Shown piece after piece: positions 21,839 to 35,400 of a stretch of 64,000 nt of DNA. Under the pieces are notes generated by a model. That model worked only from the letters and a program-made list of their open reading frames with translations. It searched no databases and was not told the DNA's origin. Made by a program: the position numbers and the translations under genes. Each line of letters opens with the position of its first letter. Position 1 is the first letter of the stretch. The stretch comes from Alternaria dauci (taxonomy: Eukaryota; Ascomycota; Dothideomycetes; Pleosporales; Pleosporaceae): assembly GCF_042100115.1 (NCBI RefSeq), contig NC_091272.1:2170001-2234000 (forward strand), read 5' to 3'.

Positions 21839-24800
21839 ATGAAGTTGCATCTCACCGCTTGATCAATCTAAATCTATCCGTTTCGCGAGGGGTAGAAGCA
21901 GAGAACCGCTCCGTCTGAGCAAATACACCGAGTGCAAAACGGCACGGCATGGTCCCCGGCACCGAGCCCTGACCCATAGCGTACGATATGGATGCACCGA
22001 AGAAGAAGCGCGCTGGTGCGCGACTATACCAACGGGGATCACTTAAAGACCCAGAGTCTTCGATCGGGTCGCTACAGTGCGAACATGGACTGCGTAAAAG
22101 CTCTGCTTGCAAGTCGTTATTCATCTTGTGCTTTTGCACTGTTCAGTCTACATCAAGACTTTGGGGTATGGTGCATGCGTCACGGCCGTTCACTAAAGCA
22201 TCGCGCCACAGCAAGTTCGTTTCAGCATTTTGATTATAACCAAGCGCTTTTACATCATCACGATACACATGCATACATAGATTCCAGGCTCGTCTTTCTC
22301 AGAAATAGGGAAAGCTACTGCAACAAGTAGTCTCGATATCCCATTTCCCATCAATCTGAAGTCGTCAGTTGTCAAAATACACTTGTATATTCAACGATCC
22401 ATATGACTCTCTCTCCGCAGTGATCTGTGATACAAGCAATACTGGATTGCGAACGAGGGCGCTGGGCGTCAGCCCGTCGAGGGATTGCGGGAGGATTTGG
22501 AGGAGCACGCAAAGCAGGAACATGGAGTTCCTGCTGCTTAGGGGTGCCCTGGTAGCTCTTCCCTGCGATGTATCCGGCTACATGGTTCACACAAAATCAT
22601 CGGTCAGTACCTTATTCCATACCAGGGCCCATGAACAAATAGAGAATCACGGCCGATGTTGTCCCACACGGCATGGTTCGGCACTGCCGCGCGGAATCTC
22701 AATGCGAAAATTCATGGCTTAAGCCAAAGGGGGAATGTTTACCGACCAACCTCCACGATTCAGTGAGAAACATCAGATTGGAAGGCAGTTTCGATATTTT
22801 CCAGCACTGCAATCTTAATCATGACTTACAACAACTGGTCTCGCTGCAGGCCTCACATTCGTGACAAGTCTCGTACCGGGCAGGTTGCGATTTGCCATAT
22901 CCTTTGCGCCATACATACGCACCAACAACTATGAGCCGGTTTCACATTGCATTAGCCATTGACAGGCGAGCAAGGCTGCTGACAACCTCGCACGGCTCTT
23001 TGCGAATTCGAGTAACGATCAAACTAGCGGGCCGTTGTCGCCACGACTTGGGACGGGTAAGCCTTGTAAAGAGCACCCACCGCTGTGGAGAAAGACCAAC
23101 CACGAACCGAAGATACCGAGAGGCGCCACTAACGCGCAGCATTGCCTGGCAGATTGTCCGGTTCAAGGTCGACAACCGTGGTCCGGGCTGCTGTATTCAG
23201 GTGAACCATGTCACCGGCGTAGCGGCGGCTACGGCTTCAGTGTTGATTCGTTGCCCTCTTGCGGCTTGACATCACCGGGCAGCGGAACAATAAAGCGCCA
23301 TGCCATGTATGTGGTGCCTCGTCTCGGAAACCGACAGCCGCATGTTGACGTGACTTTCGACACCGAGATGCAGAACTACAGTGCATTGCACATGTGGGCT
23401 GCTCCGGTGACGTGGATATTTCCGGCCTTGATATGCAACATGCAATCAAACACACGTTCGGTGGCTTGCTGGTTGCGGTAGGCAGCTCTAGTCGGCTTGC
23501 ATCAAAGTACGTGATTGAAGCTTCGGCCTGCATGTTGCCAAGACCGTCACTGCAGCTTGGAAACGCGTCTAACGCTGCCACACCTGGGTATTACTGATCA
23601 AGAACAGGGGTATAAACAACATTATTCATGTTCAGCCCCTGGTCCTGCGCCGCAAGACCCGCACTGACACGCATATTGCGATACGCATCTGACTCTAGGA
23701 CGGACATGTAGCCAGAATCCGGTTCGCATGGTCATATCGCAGTCGCCTAATCTTGTCCTGTGTAAACCTGGCAGGTTTAGCGTATACTCGGAACCAAAGG
23801 GCTGGAATTGCCCCTAAGTTAATTGGCTCCTGACCGCTTTGCGCCAAAGATTGTGCCTAAGCAACGGGGTTTCGGTCCATTTGAAGGACCGGACAGTGAT
23901 GACGCGAAAGGGTCTTTGATGCTCCAACCTGTTTCGCCCCCACAGCAAAGTACGGACCTGACTGGTCCTTTGCTGACCAGTGGACCACGCTGACAGAACC
24001 GCAAGGATGATCCGGCGGGGCGCGGCTGCGCGGGAAGGATGACAGTCACTTGATCCCTCAGTCGACTTGAGCAAGGATGGGACATGGGCAGCTCAGATTT
24101 CTCGATTGACGTTCGGCAGCATGTGAAGAGCATTGCGTTCGGCTCCGATCTCAGCTTCCCACAAGCGAGTAGCTGCCGAAGTAATGCAGTGGCGGATCCG
24201 GGACTCAGGAACCGGAATGAACTCGAAATAAGGCCGCGGCGTGTACCACTTCACTCCACCATCAGTGGTACCCAGGGTGGGCACGATCGAGTTATCGGTC
24301 CGCTCACCAATTTGCATACGGACTTTCAATGATGCAAAACCGCCTTTAGGACTTTCATGGCCGGAGTGTTTGCCGACCTAGGATAACATTGCCGGCGGCA
24401 CAGCAAACGGGCGCAACCCCCCTTGCCCACTTTGCCTATCTCAAGACACTTGAGTCGTATGTTTTCCTCAGGCGACCGTAAACCCGCCCCACACCACAGC
24501 AAACCCACCTTCTAGATCGCCTACATGAATCGAGAAACAGTCCAGCACAACGAAGCCAAGAAATGATGGACATCTCGCTAAGTACGTATCATGCGATCTT
24601 GACGAAATTGTGGTAATGTGTGCATACAAAGATCTTCCGTGGAGACTACGCATGCTCCGAGTGCTTCAGCAACGTGATCGAGACTCGCAAAAAAAGCCGG
24701 CATCGTCTCCAAGTCCGAGATGGGCCCGCTTGTCTAGAGCACTGCGCCGCAGTTGATAGATACTAGGGTGGCTGCCCATTATCAGTGATATGTCATCGGT

Positions 24801-26537
24801 CGACTGTGATGGGACACAGCTCATGCAAGAAGAAAGGTTTCGAGAATACCACACATGACGATACTCCAACAGCTGGCTTCGTCGTGAGCTGTTGCGGGGA
24901 CAACAACAACCGGGTTTTCAAAGCATGTGGTTCCGTATACGCAAGGCTGCATGGCCAAGGTTGCACAAGGGGCTCCAGGGCCGTGGAAGCCCGCGTAGCG
25001 CTCGCGTGTCGCTGACGCCCGCCCGCTACTGTGGGATACGTCTGCAGTGTCACCAGTCACCTTCGAGAAAGCCGGTTAAAGGCAACGCCGTCTCCCAGAC
25101 TGGATGACGCTCTAAACGAGACAGCGGCATACGCGTGGACATAGATTAATCGGCATATGGCGGCCAATAGCCACTGCAGGGAAGGTCAAGCCATTGTATA
25201 GTGGTTGGCTCTGAGCCCGTAAGACGGGCATAACATGATTCCGCATACACACAGGGTATGCTTGTCGTAGTCTCTCAGCCTCAACCGCCGTTGAGGGTCC
25301 ACGCCGCGTCGGAATTAATATTCGGATGCTGTTGCGATGTAGTTACTATCGATGCTTCGTATGTGCTCACCGACACAAGTCGGAGAGAGCATCTGGCCGT
25401 CTGAACAGCTACCTAGATACACTGGCGTACACAGTCATGTAACGCCCTTCCAAAGCTAAGATTTGGCGCACGTATTGGTCACTACTAGAGGTGTCGTTAG
25501 GCAGCCCTCCTCAATGTTGGGCGATTTTCTACGGCTCTCCCGCAGTGTAGCTATCAGGCTATGGATGCCTAAAGGACGCGCTCAGTTCAATCACGATGAC
25601 GATTGTCATGCCCGATCTTCTTACAAGACTACAGCGTATGTTGAATGTCAGACGTAGTATCTAGCATTCGGTAGAGTCGCACGGGTAGGTATGATGTTTG
25701 AATGACGAGATACGCAGCAGCGACACGTTTCAGTGGTAAGATGTTACAAGTATGCTCTGTGCCACATTTCCTGTCCCATCCCACATCTACTGCGCCACGT
25801 CTTCAGTGCGGTAGAACATGGGCAGCACAGCAAGAGATCACTTCGCTTTTAATGCTACCCAGGCATACTATGTGTTTGACATATTTCACTAACAAACTCA
25901 TCAGCATTCACCTAGCAATCGTAACGACCCAAGAGGACACTAATCGTGAATCAAGGCAACATCCACAGTGACATGATCTGAGCGAGCCCAGGCTAAAAGG
26001 GCGGCCAAAGGGCGTTAAGCTTTGCCATGGTCCACGTGAGGCTGAGAGCGATGGATGGTGGCCCGCCCCGCAGGACGGTGACTCCCCGCAGCAGGCAGTG
26101 CCTGTGGGCAAGCTAGGACCAATGACTAACCTTGGAACATGTCGACGTTGATGCTCCCGACAACCGTCTACCATCTTATGCCATTGCACCTTCACCGTCA
26201 TCAACAACGTCGCCATCATTGACTTGTTCGTCCCAATGTCTCTCTCTACTCTGTAAACGCCCGCGTGGCACCTTTGCGCAACTCGCCCACGAGTTGTTTC
26301 TAGTCACTCCTTAACGAAGTTCCACTCCACGTTTGTGCTCTACACCCGTCAACATGCTTCCACTATTATCGCAATTATTCCGGATGCACCTCTTACACAC
26401 CAACTCACGATCATTATCACGCTTATGCACTAATTCAGCGCGACAACGCGCAACGTGACAAGTCCGCCACTCTGCCCACCACCTTGTTCGATAAGGAATA
26501 CCTACAATCACAAAAGCACCCACCCATCATACGCGAT
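21839..26537. other. Gene-poor tract, 4.7 kb
   Basis: I find no ORF with a convincing start, codon pattern or family match on either strand. Frames of 60-125 codons occur at the density expected of non-coding DNA. No terminal inverted repeats, reverse transcriptase, transposase or tandem arrays were recognised by eye. It could be an old degraded mobile element or simply a non-coding spacer. The last few hundred bp are presumably the promoter of the GTPase gene. Confidence 0.55.
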
Positions 26538-29281
26538 ATGGCTTCTATATTCACCTTCGATCCTGACCCTCCGCGGGTCTCATCGCCATGGGAGGCCACA
26601 CCCGCCAGCGACGCCGCGCAACCGCCCATACCATCCACGAATTCCCGACGACTTCTTTCGCCGCTAGCTAGTGCCGGGGGCGAAGTGGGATTCAGCACAA
26701 CAAAGCCCACTGCCGCTATAGACTATACAGCTATCACGAGGCTAGAGGCAGAGCCTCAGGATGGTCCGACTGAATACAAGCTGCACTTGCTGCTCAGGCG
26801 GCGGCGGTCTTTCACTCGCGCGAGCACTGGACTGCATATATCTGGGCCAACGCGTCGACCTGACATATCCCTCCCCGTAGTGGGTCGTAGCGCATCAGAG
26901 TCAGGCCTGCTTTCAAATGCCCCTCCTCCGTTGGCCTCGACACATTCGAAACAACATCGTCTCGAGCAGTTGACCACTCAGCTGCTGTGGCGTCTGCAGC
27001 AATCATGTCCAAACCACATGTCCTCCTCTATGGCACCTGTCATTCCCCATTTCCCTGAGATGCCACAACGGCTTCTACCTGGTCTGGAGGAGAGCAGTGG
27101 TGCGCTTTACGAAATCGGAGTCGCGGACGACGGAACCATCGTCGGGCTAGCAGAAGATGAGATGGAAGAGAGCTTGAATAACTTGCGCGCTATGGCTGCA
27201 AGCCTAGGCTGTGGTGTTGAAGTTATGCGCAGGGTTCCTGTCGGCGATTGCGAGTGGATCGAGGATCCTGGCACACCGCATCAAAGATTGGTAAGATCGC
27301 AATTACTAGTCGCCGAAGCACTAGTGCGCCCAGAACAGCACTTGGTCAACAATTTGAGAAAGACTCAGCAAGATGCAAGCAATGATGCGCTCGGCGCCGG
27401 TGCCAGCGACATGGCACTGACCAAGGAGCCTCAAAGCGTCACCGAGCAGATGCGCGTATCAGTGACTGGGGCCACCATGTCAGGTAAATCTACTCTGCTT
27501 GGCACTCTATCTACAGCTACGTTGGACAATGGCCGAGGAAAGAGCCGTTTAAGTTTGCTGAAACACAGACACGAGATTGCATCAGGCATGACCAGTTCTG
27601 TCACTCAAGAGTTGATAGGATATCGCGACGAAGGAGATCATTCACAAGTGACCAGCTACGGCTCAGGAGATATTGATTCGTGGATTGACATTCATGCAGC
27701 GGTGGAGTCAGCGGAGAATGGCCGGCTGGTGTTTCTTTCTGACTCAGCTGGACACCCGCGGTTCAGGCGTACGACGGTCCGTGGAATTGTCGGCTGGTAA
27801 GTGGTCATCGCATATCGCGTCTCTTCATCTCCTTGTACCTCTTCAATTTGAGAGTGTTTCGCTCTTGGCTGCCGCTTCACTAAAGACGTATGCTGGGGTA
27901 TGCTAATCTGTCCGCCAGGCAACCACATTGGACACTTCTGTGTGTTCCAGCTGACAATATCGACGAGTCTTCGGGTAAGCTTGGAGCCTCGCCTTCGTCT
28001 GAAGAGCTGCTTGGGCCAGCAGCAGCGGACTTGGACCTTTCGCACGCACATCTACAGCTCTGCCTTGCCCTGCAGTTGCCACTTGTGATTGTCATCACCA
28101 AGTACGATCTAGCTACCAAGAATGGATTGAAAAGCACCTTGCAAAAATTGTTCTCGGCGTTAAAAGAACATGAGCGGAGGCCTCTGCTCATCACGGACCC
28201 GTCGACATCTGTCTTGGAAGCCGATCTACATACCGTCGAGGCAGCCGATCTTGGGGAAACCGAGAAGGCTCTAAACTTGCTTGTAGACTCGCCACTCGCA
28301 GCAGTGCCGGTGATACTAACTAGCGCAGTAAAGGGAACTGGAATACAAAAACTGCATGCGTTTCTTCGGAGATTGCCGATGCCCACGCAAGTAACCTCGT
28401 CAACAACTACATCTATATCCCCGCTCTTCTATATTGAAGACGTCTATGGCGTCCGCTCGGATGGGTCTGCCGATAAGTCCGTAATCATCGGAGGTTACCT
28501 CCGTTACGGATATTTGGCCGTCGGTGATGAGCTGCTGCTAGGACCATACCCTGTTGACGTAAGCTCGGACGACAGCGACAGCGGTAGTGCACGACCAAGT
28601 CGCAAACCTGCCATGCCGCAGTCGAGATCGTTTCCTGGCGCACTCAATTCGAAATCAAAAAACGCTTCACTGCGCGACCGACACAGTGAGTGGCAACGCG
28701 TACGCATTACATCCTTGCGCAACCTGCGTCTACCCGTACGGAGGTTGCATGCTGGGCAGGTTGGTACCATGGGCGTTGTACCTGTTAGTACGCCAGTTGT
28801 CAATCCGTCTATTAATAGGGTACGCAAAGGCATGGTACTAGTGACTCGTGAGCCCAAGGCGCATAAGATCATCACAGTGCGTTTTGAGGAGAAGCAGGCA
28901 GAGTATGTCAAACAGCTTAGCGTCGGGAGTGCAGTTGTGGTCTACGTCGCCAGCGTCAGAGCTTCATCCAAGGTCTTATCTGTCACTACTGAACAGACGG
29001 AATTTGGTCATTCGATGAACGAGGCCCGCAATGATGCAGACGAGGATGACACTTTTGGATTTGGCTTTGACGACGAAGTAGAGGAGCCCAAGACGGCAAC
29101 TGTGCCACCTGCCGTCATAGTTACGTTTCAGTTCATCGCCTCGCGCGAATTTGTGGAGGTGGGTGCCAAGGTGTTGGTCATGCCTAGTGGTGGGCCTGGG
29201 CTTTATGGCGGTAATGAGAGAGGAGCAAAGGGTCTGGCGGGTCTCGAAGGATTTGTTGGAAGAGTGGTGGGGGACGTTTAA
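26538..29281 (+). CDS. GTPBP1/GTPBP2-like translational GTPase
   Basis: Exons 26538-27796 and 27919-29281 (intron of 122 nt) give 873 aa. The start is the ATG at 26538 (MASIFTF); the open frame reaches further back only through a TTG. GTPase motifs: G1 GATMSGKS at 311-318, the LDNGRGKSRLSLLKHRHEIASGMTSS stretch characteristic of GTPBP1/2 (switch I, Thr), G3 DSAGH at 402 (DxAGH instead of DxPGH, as in this family), and G4 TKYD at 480-483. A beta-barrel translation-factor region follows. The splice rebuilds the Trp codon in GIVGW-QPHWTLL. The family resembles EF-Tu and is linked to ribosome rescue and exosome-dependent mRNA turnover. N-terminal 270 residues are poorly conserved. Convergent with NUP37. 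Confidence 0.88.
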
Positions 29282-30115
29282 CGCGCTTACATCGGGACAT
29301 CTAAAGGTGTGCCGTCATGCAAATTGGTTATCAGATTGTTGAGAGTTTAGCATTGGCGTTTGATGGATTCATAGAAGGAAGGGGTGATTACGGCAATATT
29401 TGATCTTCTTGAACATTGTTGGCATCGCGTGCGAATGAAGAAAATCCAGCAAAGCGCTCAACCAAGAATGCCTCACTATGCACGTATCTTGAATGTCGCA
29501 TATCCCCCATGTCACGCAGGCACGGATACCGTATCGCGTCCACAAGGGACACGCACGTCGTGCACCAGCGCGTCTCCTTGCCGCAAACGTATACCATCCT
29601 CACCTGACGTCCTAGGACCGGCTAGGTAACGAACAGCTTAGAGTCATACAAGGGGAAATATGCACGCGCCGCCCTCAGCTTTCCAGACAGAGACCTTTAC
29701 ATTACGGGAACCGTTCGCACAAGGGCTACTAGGGGTAAAGGGTCTCGTCGGCGACTGTAGGTAGGCAGTGTTTGATGTATCGCTAGGCTATACTGAGCAG
29801 CAGGAATGGGTCTGGTCGCTGAGCTCCACCTTAGGCCGCGAATGTTTGTAGTGTTCATTGACCTCTGGGTAGAAGAGGAGAACATGACGAAAAAGAGATC
29901 GGACAGGGACAAGGAAAGGAAACAGAGGGAGACGAACGGGAAACGTGTGACGGCACTGAGAACTACTTTCCGCGTCTTTAGCGGCCGTTCATGTGAAGAT
30001 GATGATTCAGGGATATCGTGTACAAGTGCTGACTTTTCAGAATTCCTTACCAGAACGTGTTTTTTCCAAAGGGTATATCGATCTTGTCGCCAGCATGTCG
30101 CTTCTTCATCTGCAA
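29282..30115. other. Convergent intergenic, 834 bp
   Basis: Between the 3' ends of the GTPase and NUP37 genes. A plus-strand frame at 29806-30189 runs into the NUP37 coding strand and is rejected as a shadow. No other feature seen. Confidence 0.5.
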
Positions 30116-32139
30116 TCAAGCCGCGGAAGAAGCGAATAGGACCTTGCGAGGGCCGCCCATGGTCAAGCTCTTGGAGACGGCTCCACTAGTTCCGTTGCCC
30201 TCCATGCTCTCGAGCATCCTGTCCATGCCACCGAGATCAAGCTCGCCATGGGTCAGAAGGGCCTGGTCTGTTCTGTTGGATGCGTCGTCTTCGACTTGAT
30301 CGCGTGCAAATATGGCGCCCAGATCGCGCCCAAGAGGCTGGCTAGTACTCGCGGTGATGATGAGACGGTGCTCCGCTGATATAAGAGTATCCCTAGCGAC
30401 AGCCATACGTGCTGCTTGAGGAGTCGTGTCGAACTGTGAGACGGAGGTGATGGCTTCCCCACAAAGTGCAACATCCTGAACTTGAAGTCCAGGACCTGGT
30501 AATGAAGCACCAGTGCTGGCAGAAGCAGTGCGACTCCAGAACTTGATGAGATCGGCGATCCTGTAGATTTCTGATCCATACCAAATGAGGACCGAGTCTT
30601 CTGATGTTCCATTAGTCGACATGACACTCGCAACGGAAACACCACCTCTAGTTGCTGCTGTCAAGCTTGATGCGCTGCCCTGGAAGAGTGTTTCCTGTTT
30701 CCGCTTACGCGTATTCGGCGTCATTGGAGCCAACGAGTTGCGGTTTCCACGCTTCGGACTCGATAGGCCGCCAGAACTTGCTTCTTTCTCCGCTGTACCA
30801 ACATATCCTCGGAGCGAGAAAGCCGATGGATCTGCTGGGGGACTTGGACCAGACCGATCAACATCCCAGACGCCCCATTCACCATCTGCGAGTAAGGCAA
30901 TGATGTGACGGCCGTTGGAGGCCCAAGCCGCATCGATGATGGCTTTGCGCGACGCAAGAACAGCAGGGGTCAGTGCAATGTTCTTGACGCCCTCGAAAGA
31001 CGACCTAAATGTTCCCACAAAAGCGCCAGACTCATTACGACGGCCATTTGTATGTCGACTACGAGCGGGTAGCGCAAAAGGATCGTAGATGCGTGCAGTT
31101 CCTGTGGAGTCTGCGATGAGCAGTTGGGAATGGCGGCGGTTTGGATACTGGGCAGCGTTGAACGCGATGCGAGCGGCAGGCTTGTTGAGAGTCAGCGTTT
31201 TGTAAGGCACAACCGGATGCGAGACCTTTGGCGACGTCTCAGACAACTCAAGGCGGAAGAGGTTGACCAGGCCTCCCAGCTCTGCGGAGTGAGAAGCTAC
31301 GAGCAAGTCGAAGCCTTGACCGGCACGCGGCTGCTGTTTGTGCTCAGCAGTCGCCGTGTCTTCTTCCTCTTCATCCACGTCCATGCCGTCTTCTCCCTCG
31401 TCTACACAGTCTGGTTCTCCCCTTGCAGTCCAAGTCATAGCTACACCCCTCGGGATGCTCTGATGGCCGTGAAGCTTGACAATGTCTTCGCCAAACTGTG
31501 ACTTTGCGGTGTATGGCTTGTCTTTTGCGACGTGTGGAGGAGGGCTCAGAGGCAGTGTGATGACGCGCACTGTAGAGTCGGCGCATGCGACAGTGAAGAT
31601 GATGTTGGTGCTGAATATGCGAGGTATTGTGTCTGCGGACCGGAGCGTAGAGGCGGTCGGGATTTGAGGCACGGCGATGTGTAGCACTTGGGTGCTGAGA
31701 GATAGAGAAAGCTGTTGGACGATTGAGGCATAGGGCTGGTCTGGATCGAGCTCCTCGTCTTCATGCTCAAATTCAGCCTTGGGCGGCGGCTCTGAGACAG
31801 CTGTGGTAGGCTCATCGTCCGAGTCGATGATCATAATGGTGTCGCTGCTGGTTCCGTTGACCTTTGGTGGCTTGGCTGGCTGCTGGGGAGGAGACGGGGA
31901 CGGGGACTTCTTCAACGGCCGTCCGCCTCTCCAGAGGATGCCAACGCCCGTCTCGTGGCCGTATAGTAGGATCGTCGAGCCATTGGGGGCTTTGACGGGG
32001 TATACCGCAGAGGTATGTACGCGATGCGGAAGCTCGTACCTACAAGATGCGACGTCAGCAGCCGCGTAGGCAGTGCGAGTGGGATCAAGGCGCACCTCAA
32101 CTGGGTGAGTTTTCCCTTTGCCGTCACGATTGGCTCCAT
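30116..32139 (-). CDS. NUP37: Nucleoporin Nup37 (fungal, WD40)
   Basis: Exon 1 32096-32139 and exon 2 30116-32039 (intron 32040-32095) give 655 aa. The first exon, MEPIVTAKGKLTQL, is only 44 nt; the join restores RYELPHRVH, the conserved start of fungal Nup37. An open frame reading through the intron to 32374 begins with GTG and is not the real start. Further marks: the LLYGHETGVGILWRGGR strand, the acidic IIDSDDE insert, weak WD40-type repeats, and a long low-complexity insert (about 440-500). Nup37 belongs to the outer-ring Nup107-160 (Y) complex of the nuclear pore and binds Nup120. Fungal versions are roughly twice the size of the animal protein. Divergent from APC1. Family assignment is by motif memory. 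Confidence 0.75.
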
Positions 32140-32480
32140 GCTTGCAGCGTGATGGTGGTGGGCTCAGCGACCGCCTGGGTAACACGGAAGGCGCGAACGA
32201 GGCTGCTTGCGCTGTGGGCGCAAAGACGTCGAGACGGTCTGAATGTTCTTGGATGATTGTCTGGGTCGTCCGGGGGTGGCAGATGGTGTGCGACTGGAGG
32301 TGTGAGGGTGAAGGAAGCTCCGAGGCGCTGCGGCGTCTGTCAACATTTCTCTGGGGGAAGTCGCGCTCGACCACAGCGCGTCACGTCGGACTGCGCGCCC
32401 CGCGCAAACAAACCGCCCACATCGCCCCAACGCCCACACAACTCTCCAGACCTCCCTCATGTTGCGCGACGAGCCCCGGC
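32140..32480. promoter_or_regulatory. Shared divergent promoter, NUP37 / APC1
   Basis: 341 bp between divergent ATG codons. Both flanking reading frames stay open across much of it without ATG support, so gene callers may over-extend either gene into this promoter. No named motif claimed. Confidence 0.5.
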
Positions 32481-35400
32481 ATGGCCTCCCTTCGCTCAAT
32501 CGGGGTCCACAAACCCTCCGCCCTGCAGTATCTGGTCCAAGAGTGCATCCTGGCCGAGGATAGCACCGACCGCGACTATGTCTGGGACACGTACGCCGAC
32601 GACGACGACGACGCCCAAGGCCCTACCGACGAGCTTGTCACGACTGAATATCACGTCGTCTGGTCCCGAGGCGGCGTCATACGCAAGGTCTTCAACTTCG
32701 AGGTGGAGAAGGAGAAGGTCAAGCAGGCGCTCTTGACATGGTTCCCCGTAGACGAGCCCTCACAGGGCGCAAACGAGGCCTCGCACAGCTCGACAGAGTA
32801 CACTGCCGCCGACCCTTCAAAGACGTTCCTCACCCAAGGCACACAGCCTGCGGCACATGCCACCGCGCCCGCCAACAACACATCGCCCACAGCAGAGCTT
32901 CTGTCGCGTGCTCTCGTCGTCTTCTTGAAGTCGCAAGCACATGTCTTCTTTCTCTCGGGCACCACGCACATTGTAAACCTCCCCTTCGAAGTGGACAAGG
33001 CCTTTCCTGCAGCACGCGGTCTTGTTGTCCAAAGGAAGCTGGCTCCCCTCCACCCTGTGCCCACGAGTCCACTGTTGCCATCAGCTCCACCGAATTCCTT
33101 CCTCACAACGAACCAGTCCTTTCTCTCACAGCACTTCTCAGTCTCCCAGAGCTTCTCCAAGCCCCACCGCCGGCATGGTTCTTCGATTGGCGCATCGCGG
33201 CACGGAAAGTCTCGCCTGTCTGGTGCGACCACGTTCTTAGATGAATTGGTCCCTCCCCCAAACCCAGAGTCGATACCCAGGTTGTATTCCTTTACAGACC
33301 CGCTGTCCGAGTTGGGATTGGTGGTCAATGTCGTCTCGGGCGGTGACCGCAGCAGCCTGTTGACCAGTCACAGCTCCAGTCATCGGAAACTGGAGGCCAT
33401 CGACAAAGCTGAGGAGATCATTTACGTCTCACCACGGAATGAGCTCCTGTTCGATCGCAGTGGAAATGATAAGCCCCTTCTGCTAGTAGTCACTGCAAAT
33501 CATGAAACGAATGTATTTACCATCTGGTCTGCGGCTTACCTAGAGCCAAAATCAATATCAACTTCTCGCAAGCAACACGTTTCCCTTCCAGTGAGCAAGT
33601 CTCGACGTCGTAGCTCATATGGCGGCACTGCGCCAGGAACAGGAGCAACCACGCCGGCAATCCGAGGAGCCGACCGATTGAGAGAAAGCTTTGGCGGAGC
33701 TCCACGCAGCAAGGCCCAACTTCCATCATTCAAGATTACGACCAAGGAGCGGCTCTCCGACCAGGCAGTCGACGATGCTCTTGCTTCGCAGCTCAACCCT
33801 GACTCTGACATCACTCGTCAGCCAAAAGAGTCTAGACGAGTGAGCTCATTGCTTTCACGAGCTGAGCTCTCCACAAGCTTCGACAAAAGCGCCTTTCAAG
33901 ACCTTGCAACATCTCGTACCAGTATCGGTGGCAGCTTTAACGCAAGCTTTAGTGCAAGCCAGCGAAGCCGCCACTCACTAGGTCACGATCGCACAAGTTT
34001 CGGTGGCTTCTCGCAATCTCGCAATCGAGCTTCTACCCCTGGTAGCGTTACGTCGCGAATGAGCTTGGGTGCTGTGTCGATAGACGATACTCTGGATGAT
34101 GCCATGGACGAGGATACCTTCGACACTATAGAGGACTATGATGAGCTTGACGACCTGTTTGCGCCGCCTGACGCCAAAGACGGACCACGACCTGGGGACG
34201 GACTCCTTAAAGAGCTGGTAATCAGTGTTATCGCGGAGATTCCCGTTACAGAGCACCTGAAGAGTGGCCTCTTTGCCTTGGGAAATCCTTCAAATACTCC
34301 AGTGAGTTTACATTTTGGCAGTGAGACTTCGTCATTAACATCTGAACAGAATTGGCATGAACTAAAGGTACTTACGTTGAACGCGCCTTTCAATTCAGCA
34401 ACACTCCACGAGAGGAAATTGTACTTGTACATATCCCATCCGTCGTTGCAACTGCCTCTGGAATGTGAGCTAGCGGTTACACGGAAGCGACTCTCGCCGT
34501 CAGCATCAGCGACCCAGTCCGGGTCGGCAAGTGCAGCTCCACGTTATGCATGTGTTCCGAAGTTTGTTGGCTCGCGGCAGCTAGAAGATACGTTGGATCT
34601 TGTGAAAATCCGTGACGGTCAGGTCGAACGCATAGTCCAACTCACATCAAGGAGTCCTCAAGACTCTTGTATATCGTTGACCGCGGGATGGGGCAGCCAC
34701 TTACCAGTGAGGTTTAGCCTGGGCCCTGTGAAATTATTTGATCCGTATGCCATCATACGATATGATCAGAGTAGAGTGACTGCGGGCTCAAGACGAACGA
34801 TACCATTGAGCCAGCCGTTGCGTAATCTATATCCATCAGGTGCAACTGGTAAACTAGATCTATCCGATGGTGAGCTGCGTCGTCACCGGATGGTGTTGCG
34901 TCTATCGCCATCGAACGACTACGTGGCTGAACTTTTCAAAGTACTATCGACAATACTGCCAAATTACGCAGGCGATTTCCTCTTGGAAATATGGTGGAAC
35001 ATTCGCAAGGCTTTATCTGATGAGGTAGATGAGCACATCACTGCAGATTGGACGGCCTTTGTTGCGACCTTGTTCACTCTCGTGGTACCATTCATCGATG
35101 AAAAGAAAGGAAAGATCAACACTCGTGCAAAGTCGACCCAGCGAAGGAGCTCAGGGCGCCCTGCAAGCCAAGCAAAACCTGATGAGCTCATTGACGACGA
35201 AGACTCAGCATGGCGACTCATGTGTAGTCGTCAGATTTCGACAACACATCCAAAGAGCTGGGAGTCATCTCCCTGGGCCTGGGCTTTGCACTCGAGTCCC
35301 AAATCGGCCACAATGAGCCCACTAGCGAAGCGTGACTCAATGCAACACCAACTACCAACAATCGCACAGCAGATCAGCGTTAAAGATAACATGGTACCCA

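Noticed and set aside
17069..26537. RIP-mutated transposon
   Set aside because: No evident AT richness, no transposon domain and no terminal repeats seen; cannot be claimed without self-alignment.
29806..30189. 127-codon plus-strand frame
   Set aside because: Overlaps the NUP37 3' end antisense; composition is that of a shadow frame.
32140..32374. N-terminal extension of NUP37
   Set aside because: It begins at GTG and would read through the intron; a 44-nt exon from the ATG at 32139 joins perfectly to RYELPHRVH.
32118..32480. 121-codon upstream extension of APC1
   Set aside because: No ATG; it overlaps NUP37 exon 1 on the other strand and lacks APC1 similarity. ATG at 32481 starts with conserved sequence.
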